Positions 1 through 9,200 of a stretch of DNA of 30,803 nucleotides are shown here, piece by piece. Position numbers and translations under genes: made by a program. Source of the stretch: a virus; IMG/VR virus record IMGVR_UViG_3300037574_000479, positions 1 to 30,803 of that record. One strand, written 5' to 3'. The first letter of the stretch is position 1, and every line of letters begins with the position of its first letter. The notes under the pieces were generated by a model that saw only the letters and a program-made list of their open reading frames with translations, was not told where the DNA came from and did not search any database.

Positions 1-131
1 CCTTCTATGGGAACCGGTGAAAGAGCGCATACGTGATCGTAGATGTACGGCACCACGTCCTCCATACCGAGGATGTGACGTGCTGCTGCTATGATTTTCT
101 TAGCTGCCGTTACCGTTTGCTCGTGATTCAT
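1..131 (-). CDS. Partial CDS, N-terminal 43 residues, downstream partner of MoxR ATPase
   Basis: An open frame starts at the ATG whose complement lies at 129-131 and runs off the left edge without a stop. The start overlaps the TGA stop of the MoxR-like gene as ATGA, the same coupling seen elsewhere in this operon. The visible protein begins MNHEQTVTAAKKIIAAAR and is helical, followed by a hydrophobic stretch around GMEDVVPYIYDHV. In phages and bacteria, MoxR AAA+ genes are often followed by a gene for a VWA-domain or metallopeptidase-like partner. That role is an inference from position only, because too little protein is visible to assign a family. No strong Shine-Dalgarno is visible, so expression probably relies on translational coupling. 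Confidence 0.6.
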   Translation of the reverse strand, partial: MNHEQTVTAAKKIIAAARHILGMEDVVPYIYDHVCALSPVPIE

Positions 132-1447
132 CGTTTTGGTTTTAGGTATTTGGCTACTGGGGACTTTGTACCGAAGTGAAGTATGACTTCTTTGGCTACG
201 GCTTTGACGTCCGGTGGTGTTCCGTGAACCCCCAAGCCCGCGCTGGCTAGGGCATCAAGCGCCTTGACGGCGATGTCGTCTCCACCGGATTCGATTAGGG
301 ACATTATACGCTGCCACGCAAGGGCTGCGTACTTATACTGCTCGTCTTGATCGTCGAGGTTGAGGACAAACGAAATGATGGAACCAAACGTTGCTTGTGT
401 GATGTCTGGTCGTGCGTCGTTGATGGTCACGCCGTTTTCCAGGGCCTCTCTTGGGTCGGGTAGATCTAAGTTTTTGGCATAGGCGATCCATACTCTTGAA
501 GCCCCCTCTCCCACGAAGCCCTCGACGATGATGTTGCGCAACTCCTTGGTGCGCCCCTTGTCGTATCCCAGGCAGTCCAACGTGGCCAAACACTTACACA
601 TTAAATGCCACGTGCGTGGTGACGGCCATGGGCCACCTCCAGCAGGATCGTCAGCTAACGGCTGCTGGTGAAACAATCCATAGTCATGACCCTTGCTGTC
701 AGAGCCGTGGGTGCTGCCACCCCACTCCTTTTTTGCGCGTAAGCAACCAACGGTGGTCATGTACCATTTCGAGATGTGATTTTTGAAGTTGGCCTTTACA
801 AGTTTGTCACCGTCGTTGACCGATACTCGTGGGGCCGCTTTGTTCTTGGCGAACTCAGTAGTCAGAAAAGACTCCCAAGCGTCCAGGGTAGGGGGTCCTA
901 TGTAGTAATGCCCCGGTCGGTTAGCTAGTGCAGGTGAGAGGTCGTAACCGCCCGTTGCAAACTCAGGTGGGTTGCCAGCCATTCCCATCCCGATACCTGG
1001 GCCCATGTCTTCTTCCCCGCACCTCTTGTCATGAATTAGGACTTGTGCAGCACCCTGCGTAGCAGGAGTAGTGCAAGTCGCCTCGTCCAGAAATAGAAAT
1101 CCTCGAGCAGCTTTAAGTAGACGTTTGATAGGCGCGAGGGTGGGTGCCATTACGGCTCCGCCCTTTCCATCGGGTACAGGCACCCCAGCTAGATCTTCCG
1201 GTGGGTGGCAGCCCAAAAACAGAGACTCGAAATGTTCTTCCTTGATGCCCATAGCCAATATGGCCGCTTGTACTCTGGCCGATTTGCCTAGTCCGCTGAG
1301 CCCCCAAAACATAAATGGGATGCCTTTGGGGCAGTCCGGGTCGGTGGGGTCTCCTAGTGGGGCCAGCACATGAATCAGGACAATGTCCTCCAGGTGCTTC
1401 TCCCAGTTCTTCTCCATCACTGCCCACTTGGCGTTCTTCGCGTTCAT
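128..1447 (-). CDS. MoxR-family AAA+ ATPase
   Basis: This 439-residue protein has the core of a MoxR-type AAA+ ATPase. Walker A is GLSGLGKS at residues 49-56, Walker B is FLFLDE at 117-122, and a sensor-1-like asparagine lies in MAGNP near 159. The following stretch up to ANRPGHYYI resembles the MoxR pattern of choosing substrates after the central hydrolysis motifs. MoxR proteins use ATP to remodel or activate partner proteins, often together with a VWA or metallopeptidase-like protein, and the partial gene downstream could be that partner. The ATG start overlaps the stop of the upstream 87-residue gene (ATGA) and is preceded by GAGGAG four to five bases upstream. The role in this phage is unknown; remodelling of host or virion complexes is possible. 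The family call is firm. Confidence 0.9.
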   Translation of the reverse strand: MNAKNAKWAVMEKNWEKHLEDIVLIHVLAPLGDPTDPDCPKGIPFMFWGLSGLGKSARVQAAILAMGIKEEHFESLFLGCHPPEDLAGVPVPDGKGGAVMAPTLAPIKRLLKAARGFLFLDEATCTTPATQGAAQVLIHDKRCGEEDMGPGIGMGMAGNPPEFATGGYDLSPALANRPGHYYIGPPTLDAWESFLTTEFAKNKAAPRVSVNDGDKLVKANFKNHISKWYMTTVGCLRAKKEWGGSTHGSDSKGHDYGLFHQQPLADDPAGGGPWPSPRTWHLMCKCLATLDCLGYDKGRTKELRNIIVEGFVGEGASRVWIAYAKNLDLPDPREALENGVTINDARPDITQATFGSIISFVLNLDDQDEQYKYAALAWQRIMSLIESGGDDIAVKALDALASAGLGVHGTPPDVKAVAKEVILHFGTKSPVAKYLKPKR

Positions 1448-1707
1448 ACACTCCTCAGTTCGTTGGCTTCTGGGCAGTACTCTCCTGGGAGGACTGTCAC
1501 TATGAATTCGTTTTTGACGACGGCATAGCCATCCTTGCCTAAAAAAGAGACAGGGAAGAGAGTGCCCCCGGGCGTGAGGACAAAGTCCTTACGCTCTTGG
1601 GCCTTCTTCACCTGCCTCCTCAGCAAGAACCGCAACCTACTGTCGTCGAGTTGATTACACCCCGGCCATTGCCGGAGTCTGTCGATTGCGTGGTCTCCGA
1701 TTTTCAC
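1444..1707 (-). CDS. Small hypothetical protein (87 aa)
   Basis: I do not recognise this protein with certainty. It starts with GTG at 1707, overlapping the TGA of the upstream zinc-ribbon gene (GTGA), and its own TGA overlaps the ATG of the MoxR gene, so it sits inside a translationally coupled operon. The N-terminus (GDHAIDRLRQW), a basic middle (FLLRRQVKKAQERK) and a beta-like C-terminus (YAVVKNEFIVTVLPGEY) faintly recall the layout of small DUF4258-type or RelE-like folds, but no diagnostic residues can be confirmed by eye. No transmembrane segment or signal peptide is apparent. It is called a gene because of frame overlap on both sides and the intact reading frame. Confidence 0.7.
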   Translation of the reverse strand: MKIGDHAIDRLRQWPGCNQLDDSRLRFLLRRQVKKAQERKDFVLTPGGTLFPVSFLGKDGYAVVKNEFIVTVLPGEYCPEANELRSV

Positions 1708-2336
1708 TCTTCCGTATTCCCCTTTTTGTTAAAGCCGTATTGCAGACAGGTGTCCTTGCACCCCTCTCTCCAGCACCTTCCTAGTGTGCCTTCTCCGCAG
1801 GACCCTTCTTGATCGACCCCGCTCTCCCAGATGGAGCTCACTACGTCATCGTTGAATCGTTTGAGGCATGCGATGCACATGATGCACCCGGCCTGTTCTA
1901 TCGACGTGTCTACGAAGGTTTGTGTGGCTTGCCCTTCTGGGCATCTGCGGGAGGTTTGTATTTCTCCCCACATACCTAATCCTGTGTACTCCAGGTCTCG
2001 TATGCTGCTGCTGCATATGGAGCATTCCATTACAGCGTGGTTGTCCAGTTCTGGGGACTCATCTTGGACAAACTCTTTGAGGTCTTCGACAGCATCCTCC
2101 CAGCATCCGAAACAGAAGAACGTCGGTTCGTACAGGAAGTCCTTGTCGTCACTCTCTACGATTTCTAGGCGTAGCCCATTTTCATCGCAGATACCTACGA
2201 CTACCCGAAGTAGGTATACCTCTTCGGTCAGCATTATTTCCTCGCTGCACACCACACAATGGTGCCCGCTACGGAATACAAAGGATGCGATGCTGTCATC
2301 GTCTACTGCGGGGTCTATTCGAGCAGCCAATCCCAT
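1704..2336 (-). CDS. Tandem zinc-ribbon-like Cys-rich protein
   Basis: This protein of about 210 residues carries two similar Cys-pair units. Counted from the chosen start, CxxC pairs lie at C27/C30 and C75/C78, and at C105/C108 and C154/C157, with extra cysteines at C50, C132 and C151. Each second pair is followed by an acidic helical stretch (CFGCWEDAVEDL, CIACLKRFNDDV), which suggests an internal duplication of one zinc-binding module. The ATG at 2336 is preferred because AGAGAAGG lies about five bases upstream and the overlap with the previous gene is only 22 bases. The longer frame, with ATGs at 2366 and 2426, overlaps more and lacks a good ribosome site. A zinc-binding adaptor or regulatory role is inferred; no enzyme motif is visible. 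Confidence 0.75.
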   Translation of the reverse strand: MGLAARIDPAVDDDSIASFVFRSGHHCVVCSEEIMLTEEVYLLRVVVGICDENGLRLEIVESDDKDFLYEPTFFCFGCWEDAVEDLKEFVQDESPELDNHAVMECSICSSSIRDLEYTGLGMWGEIQTSRRCPEGQATQTFVDTSIEQAGCIMCIACLKRFNDDVVSSIWESGVDQEGSCGEGTLGRCWREGCKDTCLQYGFNKKGNTEE

Positions 2337-2896
2337 TCCACCTTCTCTCTTTCTACCGAAGCCCATCGAGTCATGATGGTTTCCAGTCTTGGGTCTGGGC
2401 TCGTTCCGTTTCCGTCCGAGTCCCACAGTAAAATTAAAAGTTCTTCGGTATCGACCCCATCGTTATGTAGGCGGCGTACCAGTTCTATATTGGTAGGAAG
2501 TACCCCGGGCATTTCTGCCCGGAGCAGCATTTCCCTATCGAGGAGATCATCCATCAGATCTACCTTGTCGATACACAGGCCGTACCATTCCGGGCTTCCC
2601 GGCTCTGGATAGGTGCTTCCTGTCCATCGACATCTTTCGCCGGGCTTGACTACCTCCAACAGGACTTCGAAGTCCCGCTGGTTGCAGAACGTGGTGAAGC
2701 CCTTCTGGTCTTCTAGTTTGAACCGAACTCCGCCAAGGGCTCTTCCCTCTATGGGGGCGTAAAGACCTTGTACTACCCAGATTCGTTCTGGTTTCTTAGC
2801 GTCAGGGAACGAAGCTCCCAGAAGTCCTAGTCGGTCCTCCAGAAGTCTCGTTCCCTGGAAGGTAGTCAGCCGATCTTTATATGGGTTCAGCAGCAT
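2315..2896 (-). CDS. Hypothetical phage protein
   Basis: I do not recognise the family. The frame is open up to a GTG at 2950, giving 211 residues, but no ribosome site precedes that GTG. The ATG at 2896, giving 193 residues beginning MLLNPYKDRL, is taken as the start with limited certainty because a weak TGAGG lies further upstream. The protein is mixed alpha/beta and acidic towards the C-terminus (EELLILLWDSDGNG), ending in WDWLLE. No signal peptide or transmembrane segment is visible. Its stop overlaps the start of the zinc-ribbon gene by about 22 bases, so the two are probably co-transcribed and translationally coupled. Function is unknown. Confidence 0.65.
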   Translation of the reverse strand: MLLNPYKDRLTTFQGTRLLEDRLGLLGASFPDAKKPERIWVVQGLYAPIEGRALGGVRFKLEDQKGFTTFCNQRDFEVLLEVVKPGERCRWTGSTYPEPGSPEWYGLCIDKVDLMDDLLDREMLLRAEMPGVLPTNIELVRRLHNDGVDTEELLILLWDSDGNGTSPDPRLETIMTRWASVEREKVEWDWLLE

Positions 2897-2984
2897 GGGG
2901 TTGGGCCCACGCCTCACGAATCCAAAACATGACTCCGTTACAGAAGCCACATGCGAAGGCCAGCATGAAGATGGTTTTATTCAT
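2877..2984 (-). CDS. Possible 35-aa hydrophobic peptide
   Basis: A short ORF starts at an ATG overlapping the last codons and TAA of the acidic-tailed gene (ATGAATAA) and ends at TAA 2877-2879. It would encode 35 residues beginning MNKTIFMLAFACGFCNGVMF, which looks like a signal peptide or single membrane segment, followed by WIREAWAQPH. It fills the gap between the upstream gene and the ATG at 2896 of the downstream gene, making an overlapping chain like the rest of the operon. The only upstream ribosome-site-like sequence is a closely spaced AAGAAG, so translation is uncertain. If the downstream gene starts at GTG 2950 instead, the overlap would be 74 bases. Confidence 0.35.
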   Translation of the reverse strand: MNKTIFMLAFACGFCNGVMFWIREAWAQPHAAEPI

Positions 2985-3192
2985 CTTCTTGTTGTTCTTC
3001 TTGTTGTTCTTCTTGTTCCTCTTCCTGCTTTTGTTCTTCTGGGTCCTCTGGGGTTACTCCGTAGAGTTCTCCCACGGCCTCCTTGTAGTCTCGTCCTACG
3101 TTAGGTCCTGGTAGCATTTCGATCCTTTCTGGAGGTGCTAACACTCCTCCAATTCTCTTATCCCCGCTCTCTTTGGTTACTTGCATCCACAT
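2977..3192 (-). CDS. Small protein with Glu/Gln-rich acidic tail
   Basis: This 71-residue protein has an ordinary N-terminal half (VTKESGDKRIGGVLAPPERI) and a C-terminal third built almost only of Glu and Gln (repeats of EEQQ and EEQ), encoded by imperfect GAAGAACAA repeats. The ATG at 3192 (MWMQ) or the ATG two codons later could be the start, and neither has a strong ribosome site. It is the first gene of the leftward operon and is divergent from the RNA polymerase gene, 47 bases away. The repeat tract gives a Leu/Phe-rich reading frame on the opposite strand, which is an artefact. Function is unknown; an acidic tail may bind basic proteins or mimic nucleic acid, which is speculation. Confidence 0.55.
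   Translation of the reverse strand: MWMQVTKESGDKRIGGVLAPPERIEMLPGPNVGRDYKEAVGELYGVTPEDPEEQKQEEEQEEQQEEQQEDE
2985..3041. repeat. Low-complexity GAAGAACAA-type repeat tract
   Basis: On the minus strand this is an imperfect run of GAAGAACAA and GAAGAGGAA units encoding the Glu/Gln tail of the small acidic protein. On the plus strand it reads as CTT/GTT repeats. Such tracts can change length by slippage without shifting the frame, since the unit is a multiple of three. Confidence 0.75.
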
Positions 3193-3239
3193 CTTCGGGT
3201 ACGGTAACTAGTCGCGGTGGGTTAGAATCGAGCGGTCAC

Positions 3240-6200
3240 ATGGCGTATCTAGACTTTGAGGAAGCCAACAAGCAATTCCAGGACAGGGTCTTGGACGGCA
3301 TCGGGGATCACTTCCCTATCGAGGGGAAGAAGAGAACTCTTTACCTGGATGGGTTGCAGGTAAAGCAGTCTGAGGACATCTCCAACGACATCCAGCAGCA
3401 GTACGAGCACAGGGTTCAGGGGAAGACGCTGAGCGTTCCTGTCGTGGCCACTCTGTCCCTGAAGGACAATGTCACTGGCAAGGTAGTCGACTCCAAGAAG
3501 GTCAGGTTGGCCGAAGTTCCGGTAATGACTCGAAGGTATAGTCAGATCGTGGACGGTCAGGAGTACCAGTTTAAGAACCAGTGGCAGCTTAAGCCTGGTG
3601 TGTACGCGCGGCGAAGAAGTAAGACCGGGGAGATTTCAACGCAGTTCAACATCCCTATGAGGCCCTTCCAGATTACTTTCGATCCCTCCACCAAGCAGTT
3701 CATGATGGACCGGGGAAAGTCTAAGAAGATCCCCATGTACCCCATCATGAAGGTGATGGGGGTTACCGACAATCAGTTGAAGGAGTCTTGGGGGGAGGAG
3801 GTACTAGAAGCCAACAAGGGTGCCCGAGGTGTCTCCACCGCTCTCCAGAAGTTTTACAAGGCCGACAAGAAAGTTGAGGCCCCCTCGTCTAACGCGGCTT
3901 CGGAATACTTACTCGACACGATGGTGAAGTCGAAGTTACGTCCCGATGTCACTAAGATCACACTTGGTAAGTCGTTCTCCCACGTGCAAGGGGACACGCT
4001 CCGGCTCGCTACTCAAAAGATGATCAAGATTCAGGGTGGAGCTCCTGAGGATGATCGAGACTCGCTGGAATTCAAAGACCTGCGGTCGGGCGGGGACTAC
4101 GCTTACGACAAGCTCACGGATTGGCGAGTCAAGAGATCTATCAAGATGAAGGCCCTTCGTAAGATCAATACCTCCGACAACATCAGAGAGATCGTCAAGT
4201 TCGATTCGTTCAACGACCCCGTCAAAAATACCTTCTCCCAAAACTCGTTGGCAGTAAGAGGGGCCCAGATTAACCCGCTCGAGATGCTCTCTGCTTCCCA
4301 GCAGACCACCATTATGGGACCGGGTGGTATTCAGAGCGAACAACAGGTAGTGGACGAGCAGAAGTTCATCAACCCATCCCATCTTGGGTATCTAGATCCC
4401 CTCCATACTCCCGAGGATGAGAAAACAGGGATATCGCTACGTCTCCCTATGGGTGTGACGAAGGTGGGCAAAGAGCCGCGCATTCCTCTGTACAACTTGC
4501 AGTCGAAAAAGGTTGAGTTTGTCAACCCAATCAAATTCGCCAAGTCGGCTGTAGTTTTGGCAGATCAAGTGGAGTGGAAAGACGGTACCCCCATTCCTAT
4601 CTCCGCCAAGGTCAAGTTGTCAGGGGTGGGTAACCAGATTGAGGAGGGCCCCCTCAAAGACGCTCAATATGTAATGAGCCACCCCTCCCAGACTTTCAAT
4701 GTGACGACTAATCTCATACCGTTTTTGGGAAACACGTCTGGGGTAAGAGCTCGAGCTGCTACTAGCCATCTCGAACAAGCTATCTCATTGGAGGATAGAG
4801 AAGCTCCGCTAGTTCAAACCTCTACGGGGCACCATAAAAAAGGCTACAAAACCTTCGAGCAGCTCCAAGGAACAATGCATGCAGGACATCACGCACCGAT
4901 AAGTGGTGAGGTTGTGGGGGTCGGTAAGAAAGCTATTAAACTGAAGACGCAGAGTGGGAAGATTCGGCAGGTTCCCCTCTATGACAACTTCCCCCTCAAC
5001 GATAAGAATAGTGTCCTGACGTCCACCCCCCTCGTTAAAATTGGGGACAAGGTAACTAAAGGACAGGTAGTTGCTGATACTAACTTTACCAGAAATGGGA
5101 CGTTGGCTTTAGGCACCAATCTACGAGTGGCGTATTTGCCGTTCAAGGGATACAACTTCGAAGATGGTGTTGTGATAAGTGAAGCTGCAGCCAAAAAGCT
5201 GACCAGCGTCCATATGCATAAGCCTTCAATCAAATTGTCTGAGGGTGAGGTTACTGCTCCCCGCAGGTTCCAAGTTAAACATCCTGGGGCGTTCTCTCGA
5301 GACCAGTACAAAATGCTTGATGACTTTGGGGTTGTTAGAGTGGGTCAAGAGATTAAGTCTGGCGATCCTCTCGTGCTCTCCTCCAAGCCTTTTGCTCTAA
5401 AGGGGAGGATGGGTGTGGGGCATGTTCGACGTATTGGAGAGCACACAGATACAACCTTGAAGTGGGAGCAAGATGACACTGGAAAGGTTGTAGGCGTTTA
5501 CCGCATAGGTCCTGAGGTAACTGTTCATATCCGAACTGCTGAGCGCGCAAAGGCCGGGGATAAATTGGCGGGTAGGTACGGCAACAAGGGCGTTATCGCC
5601 GTCGTGTTACCCGACAAAGAGATGCCTCATACGCCTGATGGGAAACCCATAGAGGTGGCTCTCAACCCCTCGGGCGTTCCAGGACGAATGAATATAGGGC
5701 AGGTACTCGAAACTGCGGCAGCCAAGATAGCTAAGAAGACGGGCCAGCCGTATATGATGAGTAACTTCTCCCCGAGAACCGACCAGCTGGCTAAAGTTAA
5801 GAGCGAGCTCAAGACGCACGGCATCAGCGACACTGAGGAACTTATAGATCCGGTGACGGGAGTATCGTTGGGAAAGGCACTGCTGGGCCCCCAGTATATG
5901 CTGAAGCTCACTCATCAAATTGATAAGAAGACCTCGGCACGAGCTGGTATGGGGATCCCAGGAACCAGTAGCGGGGAGACCTATGATCTCAACCTCATCC
6001 CAGTCGGAGGATCGAAATCGGGTGGTCAGAGCATCGGCAACCTTGGGTTCTTTGCTCTGCTGGCACAAGGTGCCAAAGCTAACATTCGAGAGATGCAAAC
6101 CTGGAAGAGTGAGGGAGAAGACCCCAGCCCCCACGAAGGTAAGAAATGGGCGTCACAGCACCGTCAGGTTTGGAAGGCGATTCAAGAAGGAACCCCCCTT

Positions 6201-9200
6201 CCCACACCACGCTCTACGTTCTCTTTTCACAAGTTCACCAGCCTGCTCAGGGCGACAGGCGTAAACGTAGACAAGAAGGGGCATCTGATCCAGCTCTCCC
6301 CCATGACGGATGGGCAAATACTTGCCATGTCTAACGGTGCCATCCCCAAGCCCCAGGAGCTCACGTACTCAAAGCTCGATAAGAACGGAGAGCCTAAGCC
6401 TAAGAAGGGGGGACTATTCGACCCTGTGATAACTGGTGGTCATGATGGCAAGAAGTGGAGCCACATCAAGCTAGCCGAGCCTGTAGCTAACCCCGTTTTC
6501 GCCCCAGCCATCCAAAAAATAATTGGGCTCTCCAAGAAGGACTACGTGTCTGTTGTTACTGGGGGTAAGGCGGTCAACACCAAGGGTGTGGTGGTGCCTC
6601 TCGATACACCCAATTCTACAACTGGTGGTATGGCCATCAAGAAGTTGTTGGGTAAGATCGATGTAGATAAGGAGTTGGCTGCGTCGGAGGCTAAACTCAA
6701 TGACCTTCCGGTGAAGAAGGGCTTTGCGCATGGTAAAGATACGCAGGAGATTGATGTCACACTCAAGAAGGTTAAGTATCTTCGTGCACTGAAGCAGTTG
6801 GGTGTAAAGCCTGTGGACGCTTATATCCTGCACAATTTGCCAGTCCTTCCACCCAAGATGCGCCCTGCTGCCGTACTGGATTCGGGGGACATCAAATGGG
6901 ATGACATCAACGGTCTGTACTCTAAGTTTGGTCAGGTTAATGAGGAGCTCAAAGAGTGGAAGGGCGGTTATCTAACGGATGATTCTGCCACCAAGAAGGA
7001 GTTGCGTAAAAACTTGTATGATGGTGTTAGCGCCATCATGGGGACCCCCGGGGCACCGGAATCCAAGGAGCGCGGTATCCTCCAGCAGATTCATGGAACG
7101 CAACCTAAGAAGGGATACTTCCAGAATACGTTGATGAATCGACGCCAAGATATGTCGATGAGGTCCGTCATCGTTCCGGAGCCTGCCTTGAGCTTGGACG
7201 AGTTGGGACTCCCCCGCTCTAAGGCGACAACGTTGTACCGTCCCTTCTTAGTCAAGAAGCTCGTGGATATGGGGGCTGCCAAGCACCCACTTGAAGCCCA
7301 GATGCTCATCAAGAAGCAGCACAGTTCTGTGGACAGAGCTTTAGAGCTCGTGGCCAACGAGCGTCCCGTCCTCCTCAAGAGAGATCCTGTGCTTCACAAA
7401 CATGGTATCCAGGCATTCAAGCCCAGGCTCGTCTCAGGAAACGCTATTAAGATTCACCCTCTTGTAACAAGTGGGTTTAACGCTGACTTCGATGGCGATG
7501 CGATGAGTATCTACGTGCCCATTGGTAGGGATGCCGTTACCGAGGCCAGGAAGATGTTCCCTTCCAATAATCTCTTCAACGAGGCTACGGGGCGCGTAGC
7601 TTTTCAGCCCACCCTCGATAGTGCTCTTGGACTCTATAAGTTAAGTAGAATCGGTAAGGATACGAAGAAGAAGTTCAAAGACCCAGCAGCTGCTTTGAAT
7701 GCCACCAAGGACGGCAAGTTGGGCATCACCGATTTGATTCATGTAAGCAAGGTTGGGAAGACAACTCCTGGGAGGTTACTGCTCTCCACCGCTCTTCCGG
7801 AGGAGATGCGGAAGGATGTCCTCACTAAGCATGACAAGCTGCTCGACAAGAAAGGTATCAACTCTCTCTTCAACACCTTGGCGACTGATCACAAGGGTGA
7901 CTTTGGTACGACTGCGGACAAGCTGAAAGATTTAGGTAACGGTATGGCCTTCGGGGCTATTGCCATCCCACACCCAGATCACAAGGGACTCTCCGCCATT
8001 AAAGCTGCTGAAGACCCGAAGAGGTCTACAGTGTTTATTCCTACGGGCACACACACGCTGTCGTTGGATGACTTCACGCCCGACAGAGCACTCAGAGATA
8101 AAATACTGGGTTCCGCTCAAAAGCGGGTGAACATGATTCAGAGCAGCTCGAGGGCACATCCGGAGGAGAAGGAAAGGCTCGTCAATAAGATATGGGGTGA
8201 TGCTGCGGATGAGATGAGGGACAAGCACATAGCTAAAGAGAAAAAGAATCCCTCCAATCTGTTCCTGATGCAAGAAGCCGGAGTTAAGCCTGGGTGGGAT
8301 CAATACAAGCAGCTCGTGTTAGCCCCAGTCCAGGTAACGGATGCTGCCAACCGTATCGTGCCCATCCCTATCAAGAAGTCTTACGCTGAAGGGTTAGATC
8401 TCGGCGGGTATTGGACTCAGTCTCACGGAGCTAGGAGAGGTACGGTGATGAAGGTGCAGGAGGTTAGGGAGCCTGGGTTCTTCTCAAAGAACCTTATGAA
8501 CACCTCTATGAACCTCGTCATTAACGGTAACGACTGTGGAACAACGCGAGGTGTTGCCCTTGATGCAACGAGCCCCGACCTTTACGATAGGGAGTTAGCT
8601 AGGGACTTCTCTGCTCGTGGTTTGAAGCTCAAAGCAGGCACCATGCTTGATCCTCCGACCGTAGACAAAATTAGGTCAGCCGATAAAAATGCTCAACTTA
8701 TCGTACGCAGCTCCCTGAAATGTGAGCACGGAGAGGGGCTCTGCCAAAAGTGTGCGGGGATAGGAGCCGACGGCTCCTACCACAATATTGGTACGAACAT
8801 CGGTGCCGTCTCAGCCCAGTCGTTGGGTGAGAGAGCTGTGCAGCTCACGTTGAAAGCTTTTCACAGCGGTGGTGTGCGAACTCAAGGGTCGTCTCGAGTC
8901 CTCAACGATTTTGGCCGCGTTCAACAGCTTACGTCCCTACCCGAGAACATCCCGGATGCTGCTTCGTTGGCCATGAAGTCGGGGAAGATAGAGAAGATAG
9001 ATCGGGATAAGCTGGGAGCCCGAATATGGATAGGTGGCGAGGACCACTATGTAGGAAAGGATCGTGGAGGTCTCTCTCTTTATGAAGACCTCTCAGCAGC
9101 TTCGCGGGATGATGATTACGTGGCATGGCGTCCACCCAAGGTGGGGATGAAGGTAGAGGCCGGACAGTTTCTGTCAGACCCCAATCGCACCTTCCTCAAC

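Noticed and set aside
1315-1812. Plus-strand short ORFs opposite the leftward operon
   Set aside because: They lie opposite overlapping coupled genes, have low-complexity Pro/Ser-rich translations and no ribosome sites.
2881-3114. Plus-strand Leu/Phe-rich ORFs
   Set aside because: They are the complement of the Glu/Gln repeat in the small acidic protein on the minus strand and have no good ribosome site.
3203-3212. GGTAACTAGT also found at 13767-13776
   Set aside because: A repeated 10-mer is expected many times by chance in a window this size, and no wider similarity flanks the copies.
3135-3239. GTG start extending the RNA polymerase by 35 residues
   Set aside because: The extra residues are unlike polymerase sequence, overlap the divergent gene region, and the ATG at 3240 fits the family-like N-terminus.
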